This document shows, in pieces, positions 49,753-58,075 of a stretch of DNA of 64,000 bases (position 1 is its first letter; every line of letters starts with the position of its first letter). Under the pieces are notes generated by a model. The model did not search any database, was not told the origin of the DNA, and saw only the letters and a list, made by a program, of their open reading frames with translations. The stretch comes from Pseudonocardia sp. 73-21 (GTDB lineage: Bacteria > Actinomycetota > Actinomycetes > Mycobacteriales > Pseudonocardiaceae), in contig NZ_MKVV01000014.1 of NCBI RefSeq assembly GCF_001899645.1, positions 146,897 to 210,896 of the forward strand, in the 5' to 3' direction. The position numbers and the translations under genes were made by a program.

Positions 49753-49767
49753 TGGCACCGGATGCCA
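49753..49767. promoter_or_regulatory. Operator candidate upstream of the mftD-like gene
   Basis: TGGCACCGGATGCCA is an inverted repeat with 5-bp perfect arms and a 5-nt centre. On the reverse strand it touches a CATAAT that could be the -10 of mftD, so a regulator here would affect that gene. Confidence 0.5.
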
Positions 49768-49956
49768 ATTGGGTGCGCCCCTACGAACGGACGGTTAGCG
49801 CTCCTGACCCTGGCCCTGGACCGCCGTCCGGTACCCGACCGCCTGCGGGGTCAGCGAGCCGGTCGGCCGGGATCGGCTCGGGCTCCTCAGGTGCGTCCTT
49901 CAAGCGGTCAGGAACGAAGAAGCACCCGGCCGGTCGGCGTCCCTAGGGTTCGTCCC

Positions 49957-50193
49957 ATGAAGACGATGACATGCAAGCACATGGGCGGACCCTGCGACCT
50001 CGCGATACACGGCGGGACGGCCGACGAGATCATCAAGGCGCAGGACCGGCACCTCCAGGCCGCGGTCGCGGACGGCGACACCACGCACGCCGACGCGCTG
50101 GCGAGCATGAAGGGCCGGTGGAAGCGGCCCATCGCGGGAATGGGGTGGTACCGGCAGATGAAGCGCGACTTCGCCGCGCTCCCCGACGACTGA
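49957..50193 (+). CDS. DUF1059-type small protein (78 aa)
   Basis: The product opens MKTMTCKHMGGPCDLAIHGG, the signature of DUF1059, followed by a helix (ADEIIKAQDRHLQAAVADG) and an unusual C-terminal tail. The two Cys residues are conserved in the family, whose function is unknown. TAGGGT at 49944-49949 lies 7 nt before the ATG, suggesting a leaderless start. It converges on the TetR gene at 50199. Confidence 0.75.
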   Translation: MKTMTCKHMGGPCDLAIHGGTADEIIKAQDRHLQAAVADGDTTHADALASMKGRWKRPIAGMGWYRQMKRDFAALPDD

Positions 50194-50198
50194 GCGCG

Positions 50199-50930
50199 TC
50201 ACCGGGTCCCGTCGGTCGCCCGGTCGATCCTGGCCGTCAGCCCGTCCAGCACCATCTCCAGGCGTCGCTCGAACACCACGTCCGGATCAGGGAAGTCCTC
50301 GGCCTCGACGATCAGCCGCTCCAGGTACGGGTGCTCGCCCTCGTCCAGGAGTTTCGCGAGGAACGGCCCGGTCCGGCGCTGGTAGGCCGCGAAGTCCAGG
50401 CCGGTGCGCCGCTGCGCCTCGACCTCACCCAGCTCCTGCTCGACGAAGCCCCGGGTGAACGCCATGGCGGTGGACAGCAGGTCCAGCATCCCGTCGATGT
50501 CGAGACCGAGCCCGTCCACGCAGGCCAGACCGGCTTCGGAGAACCGCCGGGCGTGGGGCCCGAGGGTCGGGCGGTGCCCGAACCGGGCGATCCACGGGTG
50601 GGCGTGGTGGAGCCGGCGGGTCTCCCGGGCCAGCCGGGCGACGTCGTCGCGCCAGCGTCCGGACGGGATCCCGGTCAGGTCCAGCTCGCCCAGCACCGCG
50701 TCGTACATCAGCTCGGTCAGGTCGTCCTTGCTGCCGACGTGCCGGTAGAGCGCCATCGCGCTGTGGTCCATCCGTCCGGCGATGCGGCGCATGGAGACCG
50801 CGTCGACCCCGTCGGCGTCGGCCAGGGCGACCGCGACCGCGGTGATGGCCGCGTGGTCGAGCGTGCGCGCCGGCCCGCGCCCCTGGGTGGACAGGCGCGC
50901 CCAGATGACGGGTGGCGGTTCGTCGACCAC
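50199..50930 (-). CDS. TetR-family regulator with TetR-class C-terminal domain
   Basis: The 243-residue regulator has the HTH SMRRIAGRMDHSAMALYRHVG, then KDDLTELMYDAVLGEL, in line with the TetR_C domain of the tetracycline repressor class. GTG at 50930 is chosen because AGGAG lies 7 nt before it; the frame stays open 15 codons further, into the operator region. It is divergent from a TetX-like monooxygenase at 51020 with a 27-bp inverted repeat between them, so it probably represses that gene. Confidence 0.88.
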   Translation of the reverse strand: MVDEPPPVIWARLSTQGRGPARTLDHAAITAVAVALADADGVDAVSMRRIAGRMDHSAMALYRHVGSKDDLTELMYDAVLGELDLTGIPSGRWRDDVARLARETRRLHHAHPWIARFGHRPTLGPHARRFSEAGLACVDGLGLDIDGMLDLLSTAMAFTRGFVEQELGEVEAQRRTGLDFAAYQRRTGPFLAKLLDEGEHPYLERLIVEAEDFPDPDVVFERRLEMVLDGLTARIDRATDGTR

Positions 50931-50965
50931 GGCAGGACTCCTCGGGTCGTTTACGATGTACATTT

Positions 50966-50992
50966 CTGGACGCATACGCCGTACACGTCCAG
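50966..50992. promoter_or_regulatory. Operator candidate for the TetR/TetX-like divergent pair
   Basis: CTGGACG and CGTCCAG form a perfect 7-bp inverted repeat separated by 13 nt, in the 89-bp region between the two divergent start codons. Two TGTACA-like steps lie nearby. The size and location fit a TetR-dimer site. Confidence 0.55.
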
Positions 50993-51019
50993 GCCCACCG
51001 ATTCTACCGAGGTGTCGAC

Positions 51020-52177
51020 ATGTCCCACTCCTCCATCGCCGTCGTCGGCGGCGGCCTCAGCGGGCTGGTGCTGGCCCGCATCCTGCAGCGCCACGACATC
51101 GCCTGCACCGTCCACGAGCTCGACGCCACCGCCGGCGCCCGCAGGCAGGGCGGCCTGCTGGACCTGCACGTCGGATCGGGCCAGCTGGCCCTGCGCGAGG
51201 CGGGGCTGTACGAGCAGTTCCGCCGGCTCATCCGGCCACAGGCCGAGGCCATGCGGGTGATGGACAAGGCGGGCACCGTCTTCATCGACCAGGCCGCCGC
51301 GGGCAACTCGGGACGACCCGAGGTCGACCGCACGGAACTGCGCGCCCTGCTGCTGGACTCGCTCCACCCCGGCACGGTCGTCTGGGACCACAAGCTCAGC
51401 CGGGCCGAGCGCCGCGACGACGGCCGGTTCGAGCTCGTGTTCGCCGACGGCACGCGCGAGACCGCCGACCTGCTGGTCGGGGCCGACGGCGCCTGGTCGC
51501 GGGTCCGGCCCCTCGTCTCGGACGCCGTCCCCGGGTACACCGGGATCAGCTACGTCGAGGTCCACGTCACCGACGCCCCGGCCACCCTGCCCGCCTCGGC
51601 CGCCCTGGTCGGCACCGGGAGCCTGTTCGCCCTGTCGGACAACAAGAACCTCGGCGGGCACGGGGGCCGCGACCTGCATCTGGGAGCGCAACTGCGGGTC
51701 GCCGAGGACTGGCTCGACACCCGCGGCGTCGACTGGTCGGACCCGGCCGCCGCCCGCACCGCCCTGCTGGCCGAGTTCGCGGACTGGACCCCGGCGCTGA
51801 CCGACCTGATCCGCCACTGCGACGACGAGATCGTCGCCCGCCGGATCCACGCCCTGCCCACCGGCCACGCGTGGCCGCGCACGCCGGGCGTGACCCTGGT
51901 CGGCGACGCCGCCCACCTGATGTCGCCGTTCGCGGGCGAGGGCGCGAACGCCGCGATGCTCGACGGGTGCGAGCTGGCCCTGGCCCTGGTCGAGCACGGT
52001 GACGCCGTCGAGGCCGCTCTGCGGGCGTACGAGACGGCGATGTTCCCGCGCTCCACCGACGCGGCCCGGCGGTCCGCCCGCGGGCTCGACCTGTGCTTCG
52101 CCGACGACGCCCCCCGGGGCATGGTCGAGTTCTTCGGCCGGATGGGGGTCCCGGTCGCCTCGGCCGGGCGCCCGTAG
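51020..52177 (+). CDS. FAD-dependent monooxygenase, TetX-like
   Basis: The 385-residue flavoprotein has VVGGGLSGLVLARIL (FAD-binding, residues 8-22), GGLLDLHVGSGQLALREAGLY, ADLLVGADGAWSRVR and GDAAHLMSPFAGEGANAAML, the last two being the DG and GD motifs of class A FAD monooxygenases. The GGLLDLHxGSGQ motif is characteristic of TetX and relatives, which hydroxylate tetracyclines. Whether this one acts on tetracyclines or on other phenolic compounds cannot be read. Divergent TetR and an operator suggest induction by substrate. Confidence 0.87.
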   Translation: MSHSSIAVVGGGLSGLVLARILQRHDIACTVHELDATAGARRQGGLLDLHVGSGQLALREAGLYEQFRRLIRPQAEAMRVMDKAGTVFIDQAAAGNSGRPEVDRTELRALLLDSLHPGTVVWDHKLSRAERRDDGRFELVFADGTRETADLLVGADGAWSRVRPLVSDAVPGYTGISYVEVHVTDAPATLPASAALVGTGSLFALSDNKNLGGHGGRDLHLGAQLRVAEDWLDTRGVDWSDPAAARTALLAEFADWTPALTDLIRHCDDEIVARRIHALPTGHAWPRTPGVTLVGDAAHLMSPFAGEGANAAMLDGCELALALVEHGDAVEAALRAYETAMFPRSTDAARRSARGLDLCFADDAPRGMVEFFGRMGVPVASAGRP

Positions 52178-52577
52178 ACCCTCGCCGGCACGGACAACGA
52201 CGTCGTCTCCCGTCGTCCCGTGCGGACCGCGTCCGATGTGCCGTCGCGCGCCGGCGTCGGGAATGGGTGGAGCAGCCACGACCCCCCGCCCGGGCGTTCC
52301 GGGCGGAGGCGCCGCGCTATGGCACGCACCCCGCTCCTGCGGGTGGCGCCGCTGGTCTGCCCCCGCCCACGGCAGGTACCCATCGTCGAGGCCTGCTGAC
52401 TCAGCGGGCTCGGGGCGACGGTCCCGTTCTGCCCTCCGGCGGTCCACCCGCTTTCCCGAAAGGCGCAGCTCAGACGACAGCCGTTCCCCCGGATGACGGG
52501 AGCGGGTGCCATTCGCCGACCTGCGGTGGGGCGTCCGACCCTTGGTGACGGAACGGTCGCCGGGACAGCATCGCCCG
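52178..52577. other. Intergenic region, 400 nt, no gene seen
   Basis: No frame here has convincing coding bias or a recognisable motif. Nothing else was seen apart from the likely promoter of the next gene. Confidence 0.6.
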
Positions 52578-53102
52578 ATGACCTCTGACGCCTCCACCGG
52601 CCGGCCCGACCCACCCGTGCGATTCCCCGACGTCACCGGGCGGACCCTCCTCGACGAGGAACTGCGGTTGCCCGCAGACCTACCCGGCGTCCGGACCCTC
52701 GCCGTCGTCGCCTTCCGGCGCCGGCACCAAACCACAGTGGACCGTTGGATCGACCGGGCGGTCGCCGCCGGCATCCCGCCGACCAGCCGCGGCGCGGCGG
52801 GACCGCTGCGGGTCGCCGTCGTCGAGGTCCCCGTACTGGGTGCGCAGTGGCGGGTCGCCCGCCGGGTCATCGACGGCGGCATGTCCTCAGCCATCCGCGA
52901 CCCCGACGTGCTGGCCCGCACGATCACCGTCTACACCGACGCCACCCGCTTCCGCCGGTCCCTGGGGATCCGCGGCGGCGGTGAGGTCCAGGCGCTGGTC
53001 GTGGACCGCGAAGGCTCCGTGCTCGCCCGCGCGAGCGGCGAGCCCGATGACGCCGCCTGGGCCGGGCTCGCCGCCGCACTGGACGCTCGGGGTGACGCCT
53101 GA
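52578..53102 (+). CDS. Atp10-like/thioredoxin-fold hypothetical protein
   Basis: The 174-residue protein reads VRFPDVTGRTLLDEELRLP, PGVRTLAVVAFRRRHQTTVD, VVEVPVLGAQWRVARRV and TITVYTDATRFRRSLG, a pattern I associate with bacterial relatives of the ATP10 assembly factor, which have a thioredoxin-like fold but lack the redox CxxC. No signal peptide is visible. It is isolated at the edge of the accessory region. Function is unknown. Confidence 0.65.
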   Translation: MTSDASTGRPDPPVRFPDVTGRTLLDEELRLPADLPGVRTLAVVAFRRRHQTTVDRWIDRAVAAGIPPTSRGAAGPLRVAVVEVPVLGAQWRVARRVIDGGMSSAIRDPDVLARTITVYTDATRFRRSLGIRGGGEVQALVVDREGSVLARASGEPDDAAWAGLAAALDARGDA

Positions 53103-53180
53103 CTCCGGTCCCGAGGCCGCGACGGCATCACCTACAGCGGGACCGGCGCGCTGCGACCCTACGCACAGGTCCTCCACCAC

Positions 53181-53208
53181 CTGCAACACCGTCGCTGCAA
53201 CACCGTCG
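53181..53208 (+). repeat. Perfect 14-nt tandem duplication
   Basis: CTGCAACACCGTCG occurs twice in direct succession in a 213-nt gap with no gene. It may mark a slipped-strand event or the remains of a mobile insertion. Confidence 0.85.
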
Positions 53209-53315
53209 GATCGCCCCTGCGCCGCCCCGCCGCCGGCTTGTCGGGCCCCATGTCGCGGGGCAGGACCACGATCCGGTCTCGAGCCCTGGTCGGAAGTCGG
53301 GCACCGGGCCGACGG

Positions 53316-53777
53316 TCAGTCGACGAGCAGGTGTCGGGCCCGCTTCGCCACGGCGTCCGTCAGAGCGGTGCGCGAGAGGGTCCGCGGCCCGCACTCGCAA
53401 CCTGCGGGCAGGTCGTCCTCCTGGTTCGGGATGTCCCCCGTGTCGAGGAAGTCGACGAACGGGCGGCCGTGCGCACCGGTCCCGTGACCGGTGTCGACGC
53501 GGTCGTTGCTGCCGTGGCTGTGCGGCCCGATCGTGGTCGCGTAGATCAGGAGGCCGTCGGGGGACTCCATGACCGCGGCGACGTGGTGGCCGCTCGCACA
53601 CCGCACCTCCAGCCGGGTCCGCTCGTGCCGCGGGCCCAGAGCGGCGAGTGCGGCATGGGCCCGATCACGGCGCTCGCCGGGCGAGAGCTGCTCCAGTGGC
53701 CTGCCTCCACCCGGGCGGGACGTCCCGTCCACACGGTCGGGAACACGTCGCTGCGGCATTCGGCTCGGCGTTGTCAT
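53316..53777 (-). CDS. Hypothetical protein (153 aa) with CxC and C-terminal helix
   Basis: The product has a basic Pro-rich start, a middle with VRCASGHHVAAVMESPDGLLIY, and a C-terminal AGCECGPRTLSRTALTDAVA. The Cys residues (VRCASGHH, AGCECG) could bind metal. Third-position GC is high across the gene. The family is not recognised. It lies in decayed surroundings, so its activity is uncertain. Confidence 0.6.
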   Translation of the reverse strand: MTTPSRMPQRRVPDRVDGTSRPGGGRPLEQLSPGERRDRAHAALAALGPRHERTRLEVRCASGHHVAAVMESPDGLLIYATTIGPHSHGSNDRVDTGHGTGAHGRPFVDFLDTGDIPNQEDDLPAGCECGPRTLSRTALTDAVAKRARHLLVD

Positions 53778-53859
53778 GCCGCCGAGCGTCGTCCTCCCGG
53801 TGGCGAGCGGAAAGGGCCGATGCACCCTCCGGTGGCAGGACGATCGTCCCGCGTCCGCA

Positions 53860-54098
53860 TCCACGACGCCGCGGCCACGGCCGGTTCCACATCGCGGACG
53901 GTCCGGCCGATCGCCCGTGCCCGAGCAGGTCGAGGCCGGCACGTCCACGTGCTCACCCGGCAAGGGCAACACCGCCGACCAGGCCGCCGGGCTGCCGGCC
54001 GGCCCGTGCAGCAGCACCACGACCCGGCCGCGACGTCCGGCTCCGGTCTCCCGGTACCGCACGCGCCGGCCGCGCAGCATGATCTCCCGCCGGAACAC
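53860..54098 (-). pseudogene. Alpha/beta hydrolase fragment with frameshift
   Basis: Two consecutive frames match the start of an alpha/beta hydrolase: MLRGRRVRYRETGAGRRG and VVVLLHGPAGSPAAWSAVLP in one frame, then DLLGHGRSAGPSAM in the next. The catalytic Ser region and everything after it is missing. The break lies near 53935. It is a remnant, not an active gene. Confidence 0.7.
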
Positions 54099-54160
54099 CC
54101 GCGATCCCGGTGTCGGGCGCGGCAGCCGGAGTGGTCGCCCGAGCACCGGGGCCGAGGCTC

Positions 54161-54322
54161 CTAGCGGATCTTCTCGGGGATGTGGTCGAGGGCTTGCAGG
54201 ACGTGCCGGGCGAGCTCGACCGCGGTCGCGCGGTCGAGGGTCGAGTGCCCGACGATCGCATCGGCGACCAGGTTGACGCGCTGGTCGTGGACCGAGACAT
54301 AGACATGGGGCGTGGCGGTCAT
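54161..54322 (-). CDS. DUF6307-like mini-protein (53 aa)
   Basis: Read from the reverse strand: a start with TPHVYVSVHDQRVNLVADAI, then HSTLDRATAVELARHVLQAL and a terminal DHIPEKIR. I recall this as DUF6307, a short actinobacterial family of unknown function. Its ATG overlaps the TGA of the DUF5994 gene upstream (ATGA), so they are co-translated. The start is clear because the coding bias begins there. Confidence 0.7.
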   Translation of the reverse strand: MTATPHVYVSVHDQRVNLVADAIVGHSTLDRATAVELARHVLQALDHIPEKIR

Positions 54323-54807
54323 GATCGGACTCCTCGTGGGGTGCGGTGGTGGTCGGTGGTCCCGGTTCCGAGCAGTTCATCGACGGCCCCGGTGTCACCA
54401 GGGTCGGCGGCGGCGTCCAGCACCCGTTCCGCTGCCGCGGGTGCGGTGTCGGGTGCGATCACGAGGAGGGTGAGCCGCACGTGGGCGCTGATCACATCGA
54501 GGGTGTCGGGGTGCTGGGTGTGGTAGCCACCCAGGCGCACCGACGACCCGGCCGTCACCAGCCGGCGTGTGGTGCAGTCCCAGTCGGACAGGTGGTAGGT
54601 CACCTGCTCGATCTCCCCGGCCCGCGGGGCAAGGGCCTCCAGCAGAGCCGGTAGCTCGGCGGTGAGGTCGCGTGACAGCGGCCACCACGCGCCGTCGACG
54701 TGGCCGGTGGTGGGGCCGGGCGGCTTGAGCCGCACCCGCGCCGCAGGCCGCAGCCGCGTCGCAGCGACCTCGCCTGCGACCGGCCGGGTCAGTGCTGTCA
54801 TCGCCAT
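54319..54807 (-). CDS. DUF5994-family protein
   Basis: The 162-residue protein reads RVRLKPPGPTTGHVDGAWWP, LSRDLTAELPALLEAL, IEQVTYHLSDWDCTTRRL and VRLGGYHTQHPDTLDVI, which is DUF5994. These actinobacterial proteins have unknown function and are often found in short operons with other small DUFs. GGGAGG lies 7-8 nt before the ATG. It is coupled to the DUF6307-like gene. Confidence 0.78.
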   Translation of the reverse strand: MAMTALTRPVAGEVAATRLRPAARVRLKPPGPTTGHVDGAWWPLSRDLTAELPALLEALAPRAGEIEQVTYHLSDWDCTTRRLVTAGSSVRLGGYHTQHPDTLDVISAHVRLTLLVIAPDTAPAAAERVLDAAADPGDTGAVDELLGTGTTDHHRTPRGVRS

Positions 54808-55919
54808 GTCGTTGCCTCCCGCCGGAGCCTTCCCAGGGCCACTGGACGTGCCAGCGAGCTGCGCCCGGCCGCCGTCGTCTCGCCGTCGAGTCGATGATCT
54901 CTCGACACCGTGGGCGGGAGCAGAGCCGTTGGTCCCGGGAATCCGGTGCCGGACGGCGATCGTCAGTCGCGCGGGACGGGCAGGACCGGGCGGAGCACCT
55001 GTTGTAAGGCACTGGGGGCAGGATCCGGTCGAAGCCGTCGTCGTCGAGACCGCCGTCCAGCTGGCCGAGGCCGGCCTGGACCTGGTGCTGGTGGCCCGCC
55101 GCGCCCGCGTCCGGATCATGGGCTCGGTCATGGCCGGGATGACCGGCCACCAGCGCGCCGCGGCCCCGTCGTGATCGTCCTCGTACACGGGGTCCCCGAG
55201 ACCGCCGCCCTGTCCGCGACGCCCGGCGAGGCACCACCGTCGAGCGCGGCTACGGGGGCTCGGTGCCGCCACGTCCGCGCACAGATGAGCGCCCCACGGT
55301 CGAGGCCGGCAACCTCCAGGCCGCCGGTCGCGCGTCCCTCTCGGGGGATTTCGACGAGGCGAACCGGGTGAATCGACCAGACCTCTGTCGCAGCCGACAC
55401 CGAGCTGCCACGCCACGTCACCACTATTGAGGAGTCGACGCCCCGTCCAGCCGAAGGCGCGACGGAACCCTTCGTCGAGAGGCGCCCGAGTGACAGGCGC
55501 AGTCGCTGGTCCAGCATCGCGACCGAGCATCGAGCCAGTGGGACGACGCTGCACATCAGCGGCGATCTCGAGTTCCAGATCGTCACGCCCGACGAGGTTG
55601 CTGAATCCGGCGAGTCCGACGCAGCTGGTTGCCGGCCGCCGTCGCGCCCCGCGAACGCCGTCCCACGTGATCTCGTAGGACACGACCGTCGCCTTCGGGA
55701 GCCGGCCCGGGCGTGGCCAGCATCGGGGCGATCGGAGCTGGTAGGTCGCCGGTTACGACGATCCCGCAGCTTGCGGTCGCCCGATGTGGTCCGGCTCGGC
55801 CCGGTTCACCCGGTCAGCGTCACCACCTACGTCGATGCCGCCAACCTCAGGCTTCCCTGGCCCATGCGGGTGCGTGTCGACAGCGCACGAGCAATGGTCA
55901 CGACCTGTGGATGAAGATC
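54808..55919. other. Decayed region with hydrolase-like fragment, no intact gene
   Basis: About 1.1 kb with no intact gene. A short plus-strand stretch near 55170-55210 reads VIVLVHGVPETAAL, the start of an epoxide-hydrolase-type alpha/beta hydrolase that breaks off at once. Other frames show only short coding-like scraps. A long reverse frame beginning near 55683 has no recognisable content and is not reported as a gene. Confidence 0.55.
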
Positions 55920-56060
55920 TTCTAGGCGGCTTCGGTTGGTGGTCGCCGGGCCGCTCCACGAGCTTGCCGTCGACGAACGTGGCGCCGGCGCGGACGAGTG
56001 TGACCAGGCGCGGTCCGTTGACCGCGCGCGAGCGGTCCTGGCGGCCTCGATGAGCGTGAA
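55920..56060 (-). mobile_element. IS256-family transposase C-terminal remnant
   Basis: In three interleaved reverse frames one reads LAMAFTLIEAAR, AVNGPRLVTLVRAGATFVDG, KLVERPGD and TEAA before a stop, which resembles the C-terminus of IS256/mutator-type transposases of actinobacteria. At least two frameshifts and the lack of any upstream part show that it is a dead fragment. Confidence 0.6.
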
Positions 56061-56326
56061 CGCCATCGCCAACCCCGCCGCGCGTGAGCGGGCCCTCGGG
56101 TGATCGTCATGCGGTGCCAGCTTCGGCAGAAGATGACAGCCCCGCGTCGATCGGGCCTCCGCTCGTTACCCCGAACCGGTTGCCCAAGTCCCCATGCCAC
56201 CGGGACCTCGGGCCCCTGACCGGCGTGAGTGGGTCAGACAATGGTGGACCCGGATGGGCCAGCTGGCGCTGCGGCGCCGTTGCCGACCCGGGTCCGGATG
56301 ACACGTCACGTGCGAGGAGGATCGAC

Positions 56327-56773
56327 ATGCCGACGCACTCGCTGCGAAGGTGGACCGCGACATCAGCCTTCCTGCGGCTCCAGAGCCGGACAATGAACCG
56401 GGTAACCCGGCCGTTGGCCCGCGCCGGTATCGGCCCCTGGTCGCTGGTCCGGCACGTCGGACGGCGCTCCGGCCGGACCTACGAGACACCGCTGCTGATC
56501 GCCAGGGTCCCCGACGGTTTCATCATCGAGCTGACCTACGGGCCAGAGGTGGACTGGTACCGCAACATCGTCGCCGCTGGATGCTGCGTCATCGTGTACC
56601 GCGGCATCGAGTACCCGATCGACCGGATCGAGCCCCGTTCCGCCGTGGACGGCCGCGCCGCGTACCCCGGCCGGCTGCCGCGGCTCGTACTGCGTCTGCT
56701 GGGTAGCGATGAGTTCCGTTTTCTCCACATCGCGCCTCGGTCCGTCGGTCAGGGGAACCCTACGTCTCGGTGA
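56327..56773 (+). CDS. Deazaflavin (F420)-dependent nitroreductase (Ddn)-like protein
   Basis: The 148-residue product has HVGRRSGRTYETPLLIARV, the F420-binding signature of the Ddn/nitroreductase family, then EVDWYRNIVAAGCCVIVYRG. The ATG has GAGGAGG 6 nt upstream. The extreme C-terminus (about 10 residues) is not family-like, because the gene runs into an AraC-type fragment near 56755. It may thus be a truncated gene. It lies in a debris zone but keeps its reading frame. Confidence 0.8.
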   Translation: MPTHSLRRWTATSAFLRLQSRTMNRVTRPLARAGIGPWSLVRHVGRRSGRTYETPLLIARVPDGFIIELTYGPEVDWYRNIVAAGCCVIVYRGIEYPIDRIEPRSAVDGRAAYPGRLPRLVLRLLGSDEFRFLHIAPRSVGQGNPTSR

Positions 56774-56952
56774 CGGCGGACCAGATCGCGTTGAAGCGGA
56801 TGTCGCGGGCCCGCGAGGTGCTGGACACGACCGCGCTGCCCGTCTCGCTCGTCGCTCGGGGCGTCGGGTACGACGACCCGTTCTACTTCTCGCGCGTCTT
56901 CCGCCGCGTCCACGGCCTGACCCCTCGGGACTACCGGCAGCGTCCTCGGTGA
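56758..56952 (+). pseudogene. AraC-family regulator, C-terminal HTH fragment
   Basis: The frame from about 56758 reads YVSVTADQIALKRMSRAREV, SLVARGVGYDDPFYFSRVF and RRVHGLTPRDYRQ, the second helix-turn-helix of AraC regulators. The N-terminal two-thirds is absent, and the fragment starts inside the end of the Ddn-like gene. It is not a complete regulator. Confidence 0.8.
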
Positions 56953-57032
56953 CGCTTCTATGTAAGTCGAGTGCTCCGGCGGCTCAGATCGCGATGATCA
57001 TGGTGGTTGTGAGGGTGCGGTAGAGCTCGCGG

Positions 57033-57263
57033 GTGATGTACACCGGCGTCTCCCTCGGCTTCAACATCGGCGGCGTGATCGGCTCCGGTCTCGTCTCCGT
57101 CATCGCGACGTCACTCGTCGCGGCCACGGGGAACACCCTCGCGCCGGCCGGCTACCTGCTCGTCGCCGCCGTCGTCGGCCTGGCGGTGGTGAGCACGATG
57201 CCGGAGACCTCGACCTCGGACCTGTCGGCCGACCAGCCCGTGGCCGCCGGACAACGAACCTGA
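57033..57263 (+). pseudogene. MFS (MHS-type) transporter, C-terminal fragment
   Basis: The 76-residue frame reads YTGVSLGFNIGGVIGSGLVS and AGYLLVAAVVGLAVVSTMPET, the last two helices of a metabolite:H+ symporter of the MHS family. The other ten helices are missing, so it is a remnant. An 8-bp-arm hairpin (57269-57295) follows and may be the former terminator. Confidence 0.8.
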
Positions 57264-57268
57264 CGGCT

Positions 57269-57295
57269 CCGCCGACATCGGATCCACGTCGGCGG
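57269..57295. terminator. Hairpin after the transporter fragment
   Basis: CCGCCGAC and GTCGGCGG form a perfect 8-bp stem with an 11-nt loop, just after the stop of the MFS fragment. No T run follows. Confidence 0.5.
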
Positions 57296-57410
57296 TGGCG
57301 ATCGAAGGGTGCCACCATCCAGGCCGCGATCCAGGCCGTCAGGCCAGGCCGGGTTAGACCGACCGGCGTTCGGCGGTGATCGCCGGATCGACGTCCACCT
57401 TCGTCAAAGG

Positions 57411-57436
57411 GGCTCTTCGATCTTGACCGGGCAACC
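57411..57436. repeat. Left inverted repeat of the ISL3-type element
   Basis: GGCTCTTCGATCTTGACCGG starts with GGCTCTTCG, the usual end of ISL3-family insertion sequences, and lies about 90 nt upstream of an ISL3 transposase reading frame. The right repeat was not found. Confidence 0.65.
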
Positions 57437-57497
57437 TGAGGTTTGGCCTGTGCGGCGCGCCTGAACGAGGGCGGCCCGCGACTCACCGATCCTCGCT

Positions 57498-58075
57498 GTG
57501 TCGTGGAGCAGCGAAGGGAGAGCCGCGGGCCGCAGCGATGATGCGCCGTGTCTGTTGGGACTCGAGGGCTTGGCAGTGGAGCGTGTCGTGCGTACCGCGC
57601 TCGGGACGAGGGTCGTGCAGTTGGTCACCGACGATCCGGACGCGGCGCGCTGCCCGGGCTGTCGGGTGGTCTCGACCTCGGGCAAGGACTGGGTGCTGAC
57701 CCGCCCGCACGACCTGCCCGTGGTGGCGGGCAGGTCGCGGTGCAGTGGCGCAAGCGGTGCGGGCGCTGCCGCACGATCCTGTGTCCACTACAGACGTTCA
57801 CCGAGCAGGTTGCGCACGTTCCGGCCGGGATGCGCACCACCACGAGGCTGCGCACAGCGCTCGCGGTCGCCATGGAGGACGGCCGAGACCAGTCCGAGGT
57901 CGCGGCGGCGCGTCAGGTGTCGTGGCCGACGGTGCAACGCGCCGTCGAGGTCCTCGCTCTGGCGGAGCCCGCCGAGCCCGAACCCGAACGCGTGCTGGGT
58001 ATGGACGAGACCCGGTTCGGGCGGCCGATTGAGTCAGGCATCGGCACGACCACGGTGTTCCGCTACGTCCAAGAG
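57498..58075 (+). mobile_element. ISL3-family transposase fragment (frameshift, truncated by Tn3 insertion)
   Basis: The first frame reads CLLGLEGLAVERVVRTALGT and RCPGCRVVSTSGKDWVLTRP, the N-terminal zinc-finger part of an ISL3 transposase. Near 57725 the match moves to another frame: QVAVQWRKRCGRC, RTALAVAMEDGRDQSEVAAA and VLGMDETRFGRP, the last holding the first catalytic Asp. The match stops at 58075, where a Tn3-type end begins. Over half of the usual length of about 430 residues is missing here. Confidence 0.85.

Noticed and set aside
53316-54398. 360-codon reverse frame as one gene
   Set aside because: It joins the hydrolase remnant with the 153-residue gene; only the part from 53777 has a consistent coding pattern.
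55128-55683. Reverse frame starting near 55683 (VGLAGFSNLVGRDDLELE)
   Set aside because: No recognisable family, poor coding bias downstream and located in decayed DNA.
56978-57035. Reverse tail reading TRELYRTLTTTMIIAI then stop
   Set aside because: Could be the end of a transposase, but it is too short to name.
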